Shown piece after piece: positions 1-11,118 of a stretch of DNA of 64,000 nucleotides. The DNA is from Bryum argenteum (Eukaryota > Streptophyta > Bryopsida > Bryales > Bryaceae): positions 18,795,758 to 18,859,757 of the forward strand of contig CM073323.1 in NCBI GenBank assembly GCA_037043015.1, written 5' to 3'. Every line of letters starts with the position of its first letter. Position 1 is the stretch's first letter. Under the pieces are notes generated by a model that did not search any database, was not told the DNA's origin, and saw only the letters and a program-made list of their open reading frames with translations. A program made the translations under genes and the position numbers.

Positions 1-1941
1 ATCAACTAATAACATATGTTTACTTCAATTTATCAGAATCCATTATATTTTGTACAATTTTTAATTGACACTATTAATGATTGTAGTAACCTACTACCTA
101 AGATATTTATTTTTTTAATCTAGAACTTTACAAAGTGTTACCTAGGCATTGTCCATATCATGCCAAATATAATAAGATAAACTTTAGTATACAATGTTAC
201 ATTAGTTTTAGTTTTAGTAAACATGCACTTTTGTTTGCAATGTTCTAAAGAAATTTAGAGCTACTTAAAGGCACTACAATACTTACTTTTCAAAAGTTGC
301 TGTAAGTAAAAACCAATATGTTCTTTCGAGTGTTGCTACACCTAATTCAAAATTTAAAATTTGTAGTTCCTATTTATATCCCCAATCTCATCAATGTCCT
401 TATCTCCATATGTGTTTATGTCTTTGTCTTAAAACCCCCATTTGAACTTTCACCCTACCCATATTTATGTCCCTATCTGATCGTTTTGCTTATCTCTATC
501 CGTGTTCATGTCGTTGTCTTAAAGCCCCTTTTAAACTTTGACCCTATGCATGTTTACGACCATGTCTTAATTTCTATATTTGTTTCTTTCCATGTCGCTA
601 TCCCAAACCCCATCATAGTCCTCGTGCCCTTCGACTCAATGTTGCCAAGATATAAAGGGAAGAGAGCTTGTTAATTCAATTTTTTACTTTATGTAAATTT
701 GAAAATTAGGTTATGTTTCAAAATTTCCATATTTTTGGGATCATAAATACTTCCAAATTTCATGTGCATTAGATCATAATGTCACGTCCAAATGAAAACA
801 AACTACCTGCCCTAAATAATAGACTAGTACAAATAATTTATAGTATTTTTGGTGCTAGGAATACTTTGAAATTTAATATCTTGAGATCCACCGACTTCAT
901 TTGTGATTCGATTGTTGACCACATTTCTACGTAAAATTCCGCTTTCAACAACACCTCATGTGCCCTTCTGCGAGCGGCAGTGCCCAAGATCATAATAATA
1001 TTAGCAATATGACAATATTTATGAGTGAAGTGATATTTCACCCAAAATCAAAATATTAGCAATATGACAATATTTATGAGTGACCATGTGTTTGACAACC
1101 CTTCATTTTTATAATGAAAGATATCATGATATTCCCAAAAATCATAATCTTTTATAGAAAATTGAGATATTTCTAAAGCTGCAATTTTCACCAGTGACCA
1201 CCCATTGGGGAACTGATCTTCAACATGATAAGTAATATAATGATATTCTAAAATTCATGGTTTTATATCTATTATCTGCAATAGGTAGTTTGTTTTGTTT
1301 TGTGTTGTTTTGGACATGACATTATGATTTGGGCATTGCGGATACGATTAAGGCGTATGAGGTGTCCTTGGATGCGGGTTTTCTTGTAGACTTGTAGAAA
1401 ACGATCAAATTGCGAAAGAGGTCGACGAATCCCAAGATATTGAATTTTCAAGCATTAAACATTGCCCCCCCCCCCCAATGACCATATATTACAAAAATTG
1501 GCCTTATTGTAGATGTAACATGAATACAAGATGGGGCATGGTCAACACCATGGGGACATACTCGTAGGAAATGAAAAAGGACCTCTGAACCTCAATATTT
1601 TATGGATTGCCTTTCATTGTTTGTCCTTCTATGCCCTCTGTCTTTTGTAATTATAATCGAAGTTACTGAAATGGTGAAAATGTATTCAAAATCACTAAAA
1701 GCTACTAAAAAAGTACTCAAAGTTATTGAAAGCTTGTAATCAAAACTACTAAAAATGAAAGTCGTGTAATTATCACAATACTTTATTATTGGGTTGCCAA
1801 ATTGGGATTCATTTTCATTTTCAGCTTCTCATTATGATGATATGTGTAAACTACAGTAATGATTAAAAATTGAGGTCGTGTAAATATCACAATTTTTTTT
1901 TTATTGGGCTGCCAAAATGTCCCTTCATATTCTTACTAGTA
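1..1941. other. AT-rich intergenic region without a recognisable gene
   Basis: I see no supported gene here. Open frames are short and low in complexity. A 32-bp direct repeat (997-1028 and 1052-1083) and a short C homopolymer near 1466 are the only structures noted. The region ends at the TA target site of a Tc1-like element. Confidence 0.6.
997..1083. repeat. 32-bp direct repeat, two copies 55 bp apart
   Basis: The 32-bp segment at 997-1028 is repeated without change at 1052-1083. The 23-bp spacer between them is different. It looks like a small local duplication of AT-rich DNA and I see no function for it. Confidence 0.8.
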
Positions 1942-3540
1942 CAGTGACCTTCAAAAGTGTCCCAATGTTTATAATTTGAAAGTTTGGTGAGTCACCACAT
2001 AGTGATTGCATGCTAGACTGACATGGCATCAATTTAGTTACATACTATCATTAGTAAGGTAATCAAGGAGCAAGGCTTACTACTTGTCTCTACATGTATG
2101 TGCATGAATTGAAGCTCTAGATATTTTCTCTTCATTGGGACAGTTTTGAAAGTACATATGAGTGAATCTTGTATGCATAGCAAGTGAAGTGTACATGCAT
2201 TGTGAATTGCTTGGTTTGTGTTACATTGTGTGTATTTGTTCTTCTTGCGTCATATATTTGTTTCTTTCGTGTTTAGCTTCACAAGTGAAAATGGTGAGAC
2301 CATTGTCCTGGGGAAGCAACAAGGTATACTCTCTTTGCTTCAAAAAGGTTGTAGTGTGAGAGAGATAGCAAATTCTTTGCATGTTGGTAAATCAAGTGTA
2401 CAGAGGCTCTGTAAAGAAGCATTTTCCGGATGCAAAGCTTTTAGTTGGAGGTAGACCACGCAAGTTGACAAGTGCAATGGAGCGGTCTTGTGTAACTAGT
2501 ATAACAAGAGGGAAGGTGTCTCTTTGCAAGAGAAGCTACTAAACATGTGCAAGAAGTTTTTGGAGTACAAGTCAGTGAAGTTACTGTACGCCGTGGACTT
2601 TGTAGAGCAGGTTTGCAATCGCATGTGAAAGAAAAGAACCACATTTGTCACGCAGTAATATTAGGGCTCGCTTAGAATTTGCCAGAAAGTATCAGCACTA
2701 TACTATTGATGACTGGAGTCACGTGATATACTCAGATGAGACTAAAATTAACAGATTTTCTTCAGATGGGAGAGTTTGGTGTTGGGTTCGTGATCCACAT
2801 GAACTTTCAGAGCGGACCGTTATTCCGACTGTTAAGCATGGTGGTGGTTCTGTGATGATATGGGGATGTATGTGTATACATGGACCTGGCATGATGTGTA
2901 AAATTGAAGGTTGCCTCAATCAGCATGGTTATCAAAAAATCTTGGAGGAGCATCTCCATGGTACAATTCAAAAATATAATTTAGATCCATCGGGAGTCAT
3001 ATTTCAACAGGATAATGCACTTATACATACCAAATAGTAGTATGAAACAATGGTTTTCTAGGCAACCTTTTGGTGTCTTATCTTGGCCTCGCTTTCGGTC
3101 TCGATTTGAATCCTATAGAAAATCTATGGGCAATTTTGAAAAGGAGATTGAATCGATATGACACATCACCAAAAGGGATACTTGAATTATGGTCTCGTGT
3201 GGAAGAAACCTTCCCTTCTATCACTGTTGATGATTGCAAGAGACTTATAGAATCAATGCCCAGACGAATAGCAGCTGTATTAAAATCCAGAGGAAAATGG
3301 ACAAAGTGGTGAGGAATTTCCATGTTGGACGTTCAAAAGTGTACCAATGTACAAAGTAGCTTTAGGTTTTTTTCCTTTCTCATTGAGCGCTTCAATTTTG
3401 TTGGAATTTTTGTAATCAATTAGTACATTGTATGTACTATTTCAATAAATTTACTACATTCCATTCCATGAGTTTCTCTTACCTACATTATTTTTTGAAT
3501 GTAACATGTACAAACATTGGGACAGTTTTGAAGGTCACTG
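1942..3540 (+). mobile_element. Tc1/mariner-like DNA transposon, full length, transposase broken
   Basis: The element is 1,599 bp and flanked by TA on both sides (1940-1941 and 3541-3542), the family's target duplication. Its ends are inverted: positions 1942-1970 and the reverse complement of 3512-3540 match at 28 of 29 bases, beginning CAGTGACCTTCAAAA. The motif recurs inside each end in inverted orientation, at 2133-2155 and 3327-3350, so each end is a 214-bp unit bounded by inverted copies. Between the ends lies a transposase gene (about 2291-3312) with Tc1-type catalytic motifs in several frames. Size, TA duplication and an Asp-to-Glu spacing of about 34-35 residues place it in the Tc1 (DD34E) branch. 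It cannot make its own transposase as it stands, but its intact ends might still be mobilised by one encoded elsewhere. Confidence 0.93.
2291..3312 (+). pseudogene. Tc1-like transposase, frameshifted
   Basis: This is the transposase reading region of the surrounding Tc1-like element. A likely start at 2291 (MVRPLS) loses frame within a few codons. The helix-turn-helix segment (GCSVREIANSLHVGKSSVQR) continues in the next frame, about 2330-2410. More frame changes occur between 2430 and 2645. The longest intact part, 2645-3037, carries the first catalytic aspartate (YSDETK, codon 2735) and the second (FQQDNA, codon 3011). The third acidic residue (LNPIENLWAILK, Glu codon 3118) is in another frame after stops near 3036 and a further shift. 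The codon distance between the second and third residues (107 nt) equals the 105 nt expected for DD34E plus small indels. At least four frame breaks make a functional protein very unlikely. Confidence 0.9.
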
Positions 3541-3542
3541 TA

Positions 3543-4153
3543 TGTGTGGGCAACATTGCTACGCTCACTTCAGTACTTTGACTACGCCTTTCTTGTTTTT
3601 TCGCTACATATATAATTAGGTAATCTTTGTAACACTACCTTACAAAATTAAGTGATTTGAACCACACTTCATGCGCCCTGATTCGATCGGCTGTGCCTGA
3701 GATTATAATGTCAGGTCCAGAACAAAACAAACCGACTACTTGCTTTAAATAATAGATCATCATGAATTTTGAAAATCACAATAATATGTAAACATGAAAG
3801 TCGTATGAATATCACGATATCTTTAATTGGGTTGCCAAACATAGCCTAAATATGAGTTGTTTTCCATAAAGAGAAAAATCTAGAGTTCTCTTCTTGAATG
3901 CAAAGGGGAAACACCCATGTGTTATGATTGAACTTGCGACCTAGTCGTGGGGACGGACGCAGGATCTGGCGCGTGCAGAGGAAGATCGACGGTCCGAAAT
4001 GGACGGATATTAGGTCAAAGCATATAGGCCCTTCCTTCCTTCCTTTCTTCCTCTGGATACATCTTCCCTTTTCCTTGCTCTCAGCAACCTCAAGTGTTCC
4101 TCCCAAGCTTTGCTGGTTTAGGTTCTGAAGGCATCGACATCGACGAGGCAAGC
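3543..4153. other. Upstream region and 5' leader of the KH-protein gene
   Basis: No gene is seen. The first part is AT-rich. From about 3940 the composition becomes GC-richer, with pyrimidine-rich runs at 4030-4080 typical of a plant 5' leader. The KH-protein start codon follows at 4154. Confidence 0.5.
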
Positions 4154-7100
4154 ATGGCGCACGATGGCGAAGCTCCCGCGGCGGAAGATTACGAACAAGC
4201 GCCTCCTCGCGTGGAGAACAAGCGCAAGTTCGATGAGACGGGCGGCGACGATGTCCCCGTTGATACCACTACCACTAAGAACAACAGCAACAACAATTTT
4301 AATGGAAACAGCTTCGATGGTGGCGATTCCGGAAATGCCGTGACGTACAACAATGTTCCGCCCCCCTTGTCCGAGTTCGAGCTTGCGAAACAGAAGGCTG
4401 CTCAGATTGCCGCTCGCTTGGTCGGAGCCGAAGTCAAGCGCCCGCGAACGGAAGAAATTTCAGATGACCATAATGGCTCTGCCCGAAATAACGGATTGGA
4501 TCTGAGTGCCTCTTACGGTGGTAAGCTCATGTGTCTTTTCGCAAACTAGGGTTTGGTACGAACTAGGGTCTTGCCGGCCGATTTAATTGGATTCTTGGTC
4601 TTTTTCCCAACAATGCATGTCTTCTCGTTTCTTTTTATGTGCTGCATGTTTCTTGAAAGTTCCTGTAAAATCCATGATTACCTGACGTTTGCTGTTACTC
4701 GGCGGGTTTTTGGAATTGCCTCGCAGCAGTGCAGGATTCTCAAAAATTTCTTATTGCCTTTGGTGACATGTCTATTTGCGACTTTTGTGCAGATGATAGT
4801 TCCAAGCGCAACCAGGAGTCGTCTCAGCAAGAGTCACATAATCTACATCACCAGATGCAACAGCACCAAGACTCTCAGCAGTATCAGCATGATTCTCAGC
4901 AATATCATCAGACTCCTCAGTTTTACAACCAGGGTGGCTCTAACCAATCAAGGAAGATCGATGTGCCTAACTCGAAGGTTCGTCAGTTTTCGATTAGGTT
5001 GCATTTGTGGTGAATGATAATTGGGGCGTAATAATCTGATCGTCGATGTCGTTGGGCAGGTCGGACTTGTCATCGGAAAGGGCGGTGAAACTATTAAGTA
5101 CTTGCAGCATCAGTCTGGGGCTCGAATTCAAGTTGCTAGGGATGGTGAGTCCGATCCGCGGTCTTCCACAAGACAAGTGGAACTCATGGGAACTCCTGAA
5201 CAGATAAGTCGCGCGGAACAGCTTGTCAAGGACGTCATTGCTGAGGTTTGCTGTCTAACCTACTCGATTACAGCCTTCCTCCAGGACCGTGTTTTTTTCG
5301 AAGATTTATGAGACTTGACTGAGCCGTTGCTTCAGGTATTCACGTATCATTGGTTTCATTGTTGCTTTCTCAGCAGGCTTCCGCGGGTGGAGCCGGACCT
5401 ATGGGCGGAGGTCGTGGTGGTTTTGGTGGTCCCGGTGGGCCTGGCGGTCCCGGTGGAGAACAAGTACAAGTTAAAGTTCCCAACAATAAGGTGGTTACCG
5501 AACTGACCTGGAGGAGCGAATCCTGTATCATTGAAGAGGTGGTACCTTGAGTTGTAGACGAAGTATTGACTAGTTTTGGAATTTCTGCAGGTTGGTTTGA
5601 TCATTGGCCGAGGTGGGGAGACCATTAAGAATCTCCAGAGTCGCTCAGGAGCACGCATTCAGGTGCTGGTTTTCACTGGCAACTGCAAAACATTTAGTTT
5701 CTAGATTTTTGACTTTGGTTAATTAACGTGACTTAGTTCAATTTCTTCAGGTGCAAAACGACTCCGAGACTGAGCCTGGAGCTACTGAGAGGATGGTGAC
5801 TTTAATTGGCAACAAGAAAGCCACGGACATGGCGTATGATCTGATTAAGGAAGTCATTGACGAGGTAAAGCTGCTCGCACGACCATTCTGGGTCAACACA
5901 GATGTGTTTGTGATGGATCATGTTGATGTCTTTGCTCATGATGTTGATTTCTGCATTCGCTTTTGTTTGAGGGAAAAATTTTCAGTTTTTATTATCGGTA
6001 CAGTGTCCATCTATGTTGGTGATCTATACCGTCATGCTCGCCTCCTAGGTCTTGATAAGACTGCGTGTTCAGATAAATTGTCGTAATATTGCCTCGACTG
6101 TGCTTGTGTCAATCGTTCAGAATAGTTGTATTGGCAATGTATTTGTATGCGTTGAGTTCTAATTCTGACAGCTCACTAGTAATCGAGGGTGTGTTTGCGC
6201 CACCTGGAGCATCGTAAGGTACTGAAACGAAGCTACATGACATGTACTGGTTTTGGAATCCATAGATGATCTTATGATCTGTCTTGTAATGTTCTTGTAG
6301 TTGTTACATTTCGCTTATTTATTACTGCTCTCAATGGTAGCACGGTTGTCTTCTTTTACGTAGATTGAACCTATATCCAATGCACTGTTTTCATATGTGA
6401 ATGGTGCTGTTAGCTTCTTTCTTTGTCATCGGCCTCTTTACTGGACACACGTGTCCATGTATGGATGAGAGCAGACTTGTAGCCATTTGAGATAGAGTTC
6501 CATGTGCAGTAACAGAGTTTGTCACCTGTTCCATGTCTAGCTGGACTGGGTACGAGTATAAGTTCTCATGTGGATGATATGGCCGCTGAGAAAGGGATGT
6601 GGACTTCAAAGGGCATCACTTCTGATTTTAGGCTACCTCACAGTGAGAATCGAGATCTGGGGTACCGTATGATGCGTCACAGGTAATCATGGCGTGTTAT
6701 TATTACTGAATAATGAGGAATGTATTTTGGCACATTCTTTCTTACTCTTAAGATGCAGAGTGCCAAAATCATGGGTCTGGAAGTTATCGTTATGCATATT
6801 TTAGCTTTTGAAACAGCATAGCATGGCCCCTGTTGCGATTTAGGAGTGTTTATCCTGTATGGTTTTGGAGTTATCATCGTCTGTTGTATACTTGAGTCCC
6901 GCGTTTTGGTCAAGGGATGGATATCTTTAGTCAAGTCTGGAACAGGTGCACTTAATTGCACTGAGCAAGGATGGGGCTTCAATGTTTCGCCGGTAGCCAG
7001 AAAGCTCACACCCAAATTTTGGATGAGGTGAGAGTAATTTGTCCAGCTTGTGTATATATGACTAACCTCATGACTTTTGTGGAAATGATGACTTTGAACT

Positions 7101-8128
7101 GTCGACCTTGAGCTTTCCGTTCCCTGCGTGCTTGTTGTACCATGTCTAGAGTCTGTATTGAGCCTTGTATTTGCGAATCGCCTCTTGCTCAGTTGCTCGT
7201 CTTGGCATCTTCTGTACGTACGTCACTATTCAAGGAGGTTTTGATCAGTTATCAATCATTGGGATGCTGTTATCACATGTAATCGTGCATATTTGTAAGG
7301 TTCTATTGGGCTGGTTGGCGGATGTTAAAGCAGAATCGTACCACAAGGGGGCCTCCAGGTAGCTACAATCAACAGCATGGAGGTGGTTACAGGCCTTCTG
7401 GTCCTCAGCAGTGGGGTCCTCCTGCGGCTCCTCCACCGTACGGGTATCAGCAGCCTCCACATTATCCAGGCCCGCAACAATATCAGCAACCACCTCCCCA
7501 AGCGTATGGCCAATTTTCTCAGCAACCAGCCGGTGGGTACTCCTCTGGCTGGGAGCAGCGGTCACCAGCCTCTGCCGCACAGCCTCAGCAACAGAGCTCC
7601 TACGATTTCTATGGACAGCAGGGCCAGCAGGTGAGAATTTCCCCTTCTCTTAGCTCTGGCTCTTATGAGCTTTTCAGTAGGCTTTGAGTAGTAACTTATC
7701 AACCACGTGTTTCTCAGGCCCATCAAACCCCTCAGGGATCCTCAGCTCCTACGGAGGCAGCTGGATATGGATACAACCAGCAAAGTTACTATCAAGGCTA
7801 TCAGCAACAGCCAGCCCAAGCTCCGGCATATGGTGATGCGGCCACAACATATGCCCAGCAAAGCTACCCACAGCAGGCATACGGTCAGCAGCCTGTGTAC
7901 AGCGGATACTCGTATGCTCAGCCTGCTCAGGGTGATCAGCAAGGATATGGTCAGCAAGGTCAGCAAGGGTATGCTGGTTATGGACAGTCTCAAACTGGGT
8001 ACTCTGCTCCAGCGAGTGATGGGGCTGCCCCGGCTGCTGCTAGTGGTTATGATTACAGTGCTCCTGCCGGAGGTGCTCCTGCCGTTCCTACCAGCCAGCC
8101 GCCAGCGGTGTCTGCCACTCAAAGTTAA
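4154..8128 (+). CDS. KH-domain RNA-binding protein, FUBP-like
   Basis: Eight exons join in frame to 582 residues: 4154-4520, 4793-4977, 5060-5245, 5374-5490, 5591-5662, 5751-5864, 7334-7630 and 7718-8128. The N-terminus is acidic and Asn-rich. KH1 (about residues 178-246) has the RNA-contact loop GKGG in [17 protein letters not shown] Gly-rich linker follows, then KH2 (about 277-347) with GRGG in [16 protein letters not shown]. The C-terminal 235 residues are Gln/Tyr/Pro/Gly-rich, a low-complexity tail common in proteins of RNA granules. Two KH domains plus such a tail match the plant homologues of far-upstream-element-binding proteins; by family these bind single-stranded nucleic acid and act in RNA processing or transcription. 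Intron 6, between KH2 and the tail, is unusually long (5865-7333). The start is the first ATG in frame with the acidic N-terminus and lies in a plausible leader. Confidence 0.93.
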
Positions 8129-10059
8129 GGAGAAGCGGTAAATCTATCCCTATGGTTTTTTGACCTTAGTTTGCATAGGAATTGATGTCATCTCTTTTGT
8201 ACTAGTTTTAGAATTGGACAGTGTAGTATAATAGAGTATGACACCTAGTTTTGAAAATTTTGGAAGAATTGTCTTTGTGTAGTTTCCGTGGATTATTAGG
8301 TGACAGGCAATAGACGAGGTATTGTTGCACAATGCTGCCAATGTAGATGTTCTTATATTTACTCATGGCTGTGAAGTGTAATAATTCTGCGGGACTTAAT
8401 CGAGTGCATTGCACATTATGTTCATATGCATAAAATTGCGATTGCTTATCTTCAGTTTCTGAAAGGCTGTCAAATTCTTAGCAAGTTGGTGATAGGGAGG
8501 TTGGTGGATTTTTTCTTATCTAGATTCGTTCTTGTAGCTCTGGCAGTGACAGTAATTCTCCCTCCTGATAATCAGCGTGAAGACTTATATTACCTTTGTT
8601 ATGATGCTGTTATCGCACTTAAATTACTTGCACATGACACAAAATTTGAGGATGATCTTGTTAAACGGGGTCTACTATTCTACTGTCTTGGTATCATCAA
8701 CCTCACTATTGTTGAACGGAAGATTTTTGTACAAATTTATGCAGTTCGTGAGTCTCCTTCGACGAGATATGGTTCTTTCTTCTCTTGGGGAAAGGCATGC
8801 TTCGGGAATCTAGAAATGTGCCCAAGGCATGTCTCGGGAGTCCAAATTGTGCCCAGAATGGGTCGTTTGAGGTCTAGTCTACTATATTTAGAATGTATAA
8901 TGTATGAAATTAAAGTTTTTTGCAGGTCTACTAGAGTTTTTCCATACCTCTCCTACAAGTCATGTATTGCTTCAAAATATTTCATACTTTAGGAGATATT
9001 CATGGTCTTGGTTTGAAAACAGTATTTGTAATCTGCCCAAAACTGCTCAAATTGCGGTACATGTTTGTCCAATTCTTTAGGAACTTCAAAAATTCACCAA
9101 CGATTGAGATTATACTTTTTTTCAAGTTTTGTTATTTGTACTCGGAAATAAGATTTCAAGGCTTGATTACACTGTTTGGATCTTTCATCCAACTATTCTT
9201 CACATGCCATTTTTATTGTCAAAGAGAGGCCTTTGAAGGTAAATTTCAGCATACCATCATGTGAAAATTCAAGCATTTCATTAGGTCTTATAGGTCGTAT
9301 GAGGGTAAAAATTACATAGACATATTCCTAACTCACTTAGGAATAAGAATTTGAATAGCCATAGTTTAACTTTACTCTTAAAAATGGTTTCTTGGGCTCA
9401 CCAAAGACTTCGAATCCATTTTGCAACAAGTGAATTTTATTTTTTCCAAATTCGAATGTGATGATCTCACAATTGGTAAGGAATTTGAAACCAAGTTTTG
9501 GTACACATACATGAACAAGTTAGGTACTAGATCTTATGGTTACATACTTGAGAGAACGTCAAAAGTTGAAAATTTATATCTTGCATTAAAAGAGGGTGGT
9601 TTTGAGGAGTTTTGGCAGTTTGGGAGCTTTCAATTTTAGGGGTTAATGTGCACACTGTCTTGAGAATATTTGGGGGAGTGATGGAATGCCACAGTTTTGA
9701 CGAGATTGCATGGAAAGAAACCACAAATAGTGAGTTTACACTAGTTGTGGACTCTAGATTTTTTAAGAATAATGCCCGTTTGAGCCCATTGATTCTAGTT
9801 CACGACTGGCTTTTTATATGTATTTCTATACACTGTATCACACGGAATGTCATAGAATAGGGTGAGCAATGTATCAATATGAAGCTTTTTGTTTAAATAC
9901 AAACTTTCTTTGAGAGTAGAATCTAAGGTTCAAATGAGAAGACATGCAAATATGCAAAGAACACTATTGGCTGCGGCGGCATGCTTGGACCTTCAAGGGT
10001 CAACTTAGTTTGGTCCATCTATCTTACCGTTAAATTAACATTACGTTTAGTCACCAATA
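8129..10059. other. 3' flank and repeat-derived intergenic DNA
   Basis: No supported gene. The first few hundred bases are probably the 3' untranslated region of the KH-protein gene. The segment 8930-9005 is similar to 37205-37285, so it belongs to a dispersed repeat. A terminal motif TTTTAGGGG followed by TTAA occurs at 9634-9646, like the right ends of the TTAA elements elsewhere in the window, but I found no matching left end. Confidence 0.6.
8930..9646 (+). repeat. Remnant of a dispersed TTAA-type repeat (right half)
   Basis: Positions 8930-9005 share a block with 37205-37285; both run from a GCAGGT-TCTAGAG-like start to CATACTTTAGGAGATATT. The right boundary GGGG-TTAA lies at 9639-9646. 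The copy at 37.1 kb keeps the opposite boundary (TTAA-CCCC at 37127-37134). Together they suggest one family of which each copy retains one end. Inference from two partial copies. Confidence 0.45.
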
Positions 10060-10063
10060 TTAA

Positions 10064-11108
10064 CCCCTAAAAGCCCAAGGGGGTAGGAAGCTTGAACTTC
10101 ACCCTAGAAAGAGCAAAACAATCAGCATTTTTTAAGGATTTTTGAAATTAGATCTGAACAAATCCAAACATAGGATCTTGTAGGATAGTAGTATGGAAAC
10201 CTTCACAAAAAAATTCAGAATTCTTGCCCGCACGGATTGGGAGATATATGCATTAGATGAAAAATATGCAAGTTTTGATTTTTCGGGCAGCAGACTTTGA
10301 GCAATTATTACGACTTCATACAATGTTGAAAACGCAGCCTCTCTTGGAAATACATTGTCATGTGTAGTTCTATACCATTTTCAAAAAAAAGTAGAATTTT
10401 AGGATGTATACATATTTTATAATGTGGCTTGCAATGGGCTGAGGTACACAAAATCTTGAAACATTGCAAAATTTCTCAAAAACTTTACACACCTTGGGGC
10501 ACAGTGGAAAATAAAGGGTGCCGGATGGGCCCTTCACTACAGTTCCAAGAAAAGAAGAATAATTGTTATAAAACACATTCAATAATAATTAAAAAATAGC
10601 AAGTAGCATGTGAGGTGGCATGTGAGTTGTCGCATATGGCATCCACCCAAATCCTGTCTCACATAAGCAAGTCTCCCTCCCCTTTACCCATAAAAGCAAT
10701 CCCCCTTCCCCCCTTATCCATTGCCATTTTTAACATTTTGTAAGCATGTGAACAGTGGAGAGTGAGGGGAGGAATCATGGGTGACCCTCAAACCCTTTCT
10801 GCCCCTCTGTCAAATTTCAAAATTTCCATTTTCAAGCTGTTGCCCAATCAATGGCCAAACTCACACTTGATTGGCTCTAGATGCTGCCCACAAGCTGCCC
10901 AAGTCCAAATCTTTGCCTTGTTTGTGTTTGAAGCTTAGTAGAAAAAATTCTATGAATTCAAATGAGGTTTTGTAAATTGGATGTAGTTCTCAACTCACCA
11001 AACTCCTAGTAAAAAAAAAAAAACTTCGCAAAAAGTTACTTTTTTAACCCACTGGAGCCCCTCAAAAATCGGCATCGACCAGAATATGGTCGATTGGGCT
11101 TTTAGGGG
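10064..11108. mobile_element. 1,045-bp non-autonomous TTAA element
   Basis: TTAA occurs at 10060-10063 and 11109-11112. The enclosed DNA begins CCCCTAAAAGCCCAA and ends with its exact reverse complement, a 15-bp perfect terminal inverted repeat. TTAA duplication next to a CCC-initial terminus is the arrangement known from piggyBac-like transposons. There is no long open frame inside, so it would depend on a transposase from elsewhere. A palindrome (TCGACCagaatatGGTCGA, 11076-11094) sits just inside the right end. Confidence 0.75.
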
Positions 11109-11118
11109 TTAATCCCAG

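Noticed and set aside
318-674. A 118-codon hydrophobic open frame
   Set aside because: Low-complexity AT-rich translation with repeated Val/Leu/Ile phrases, starting in repeat-like DNA; no promoter, exon partner or known domain.
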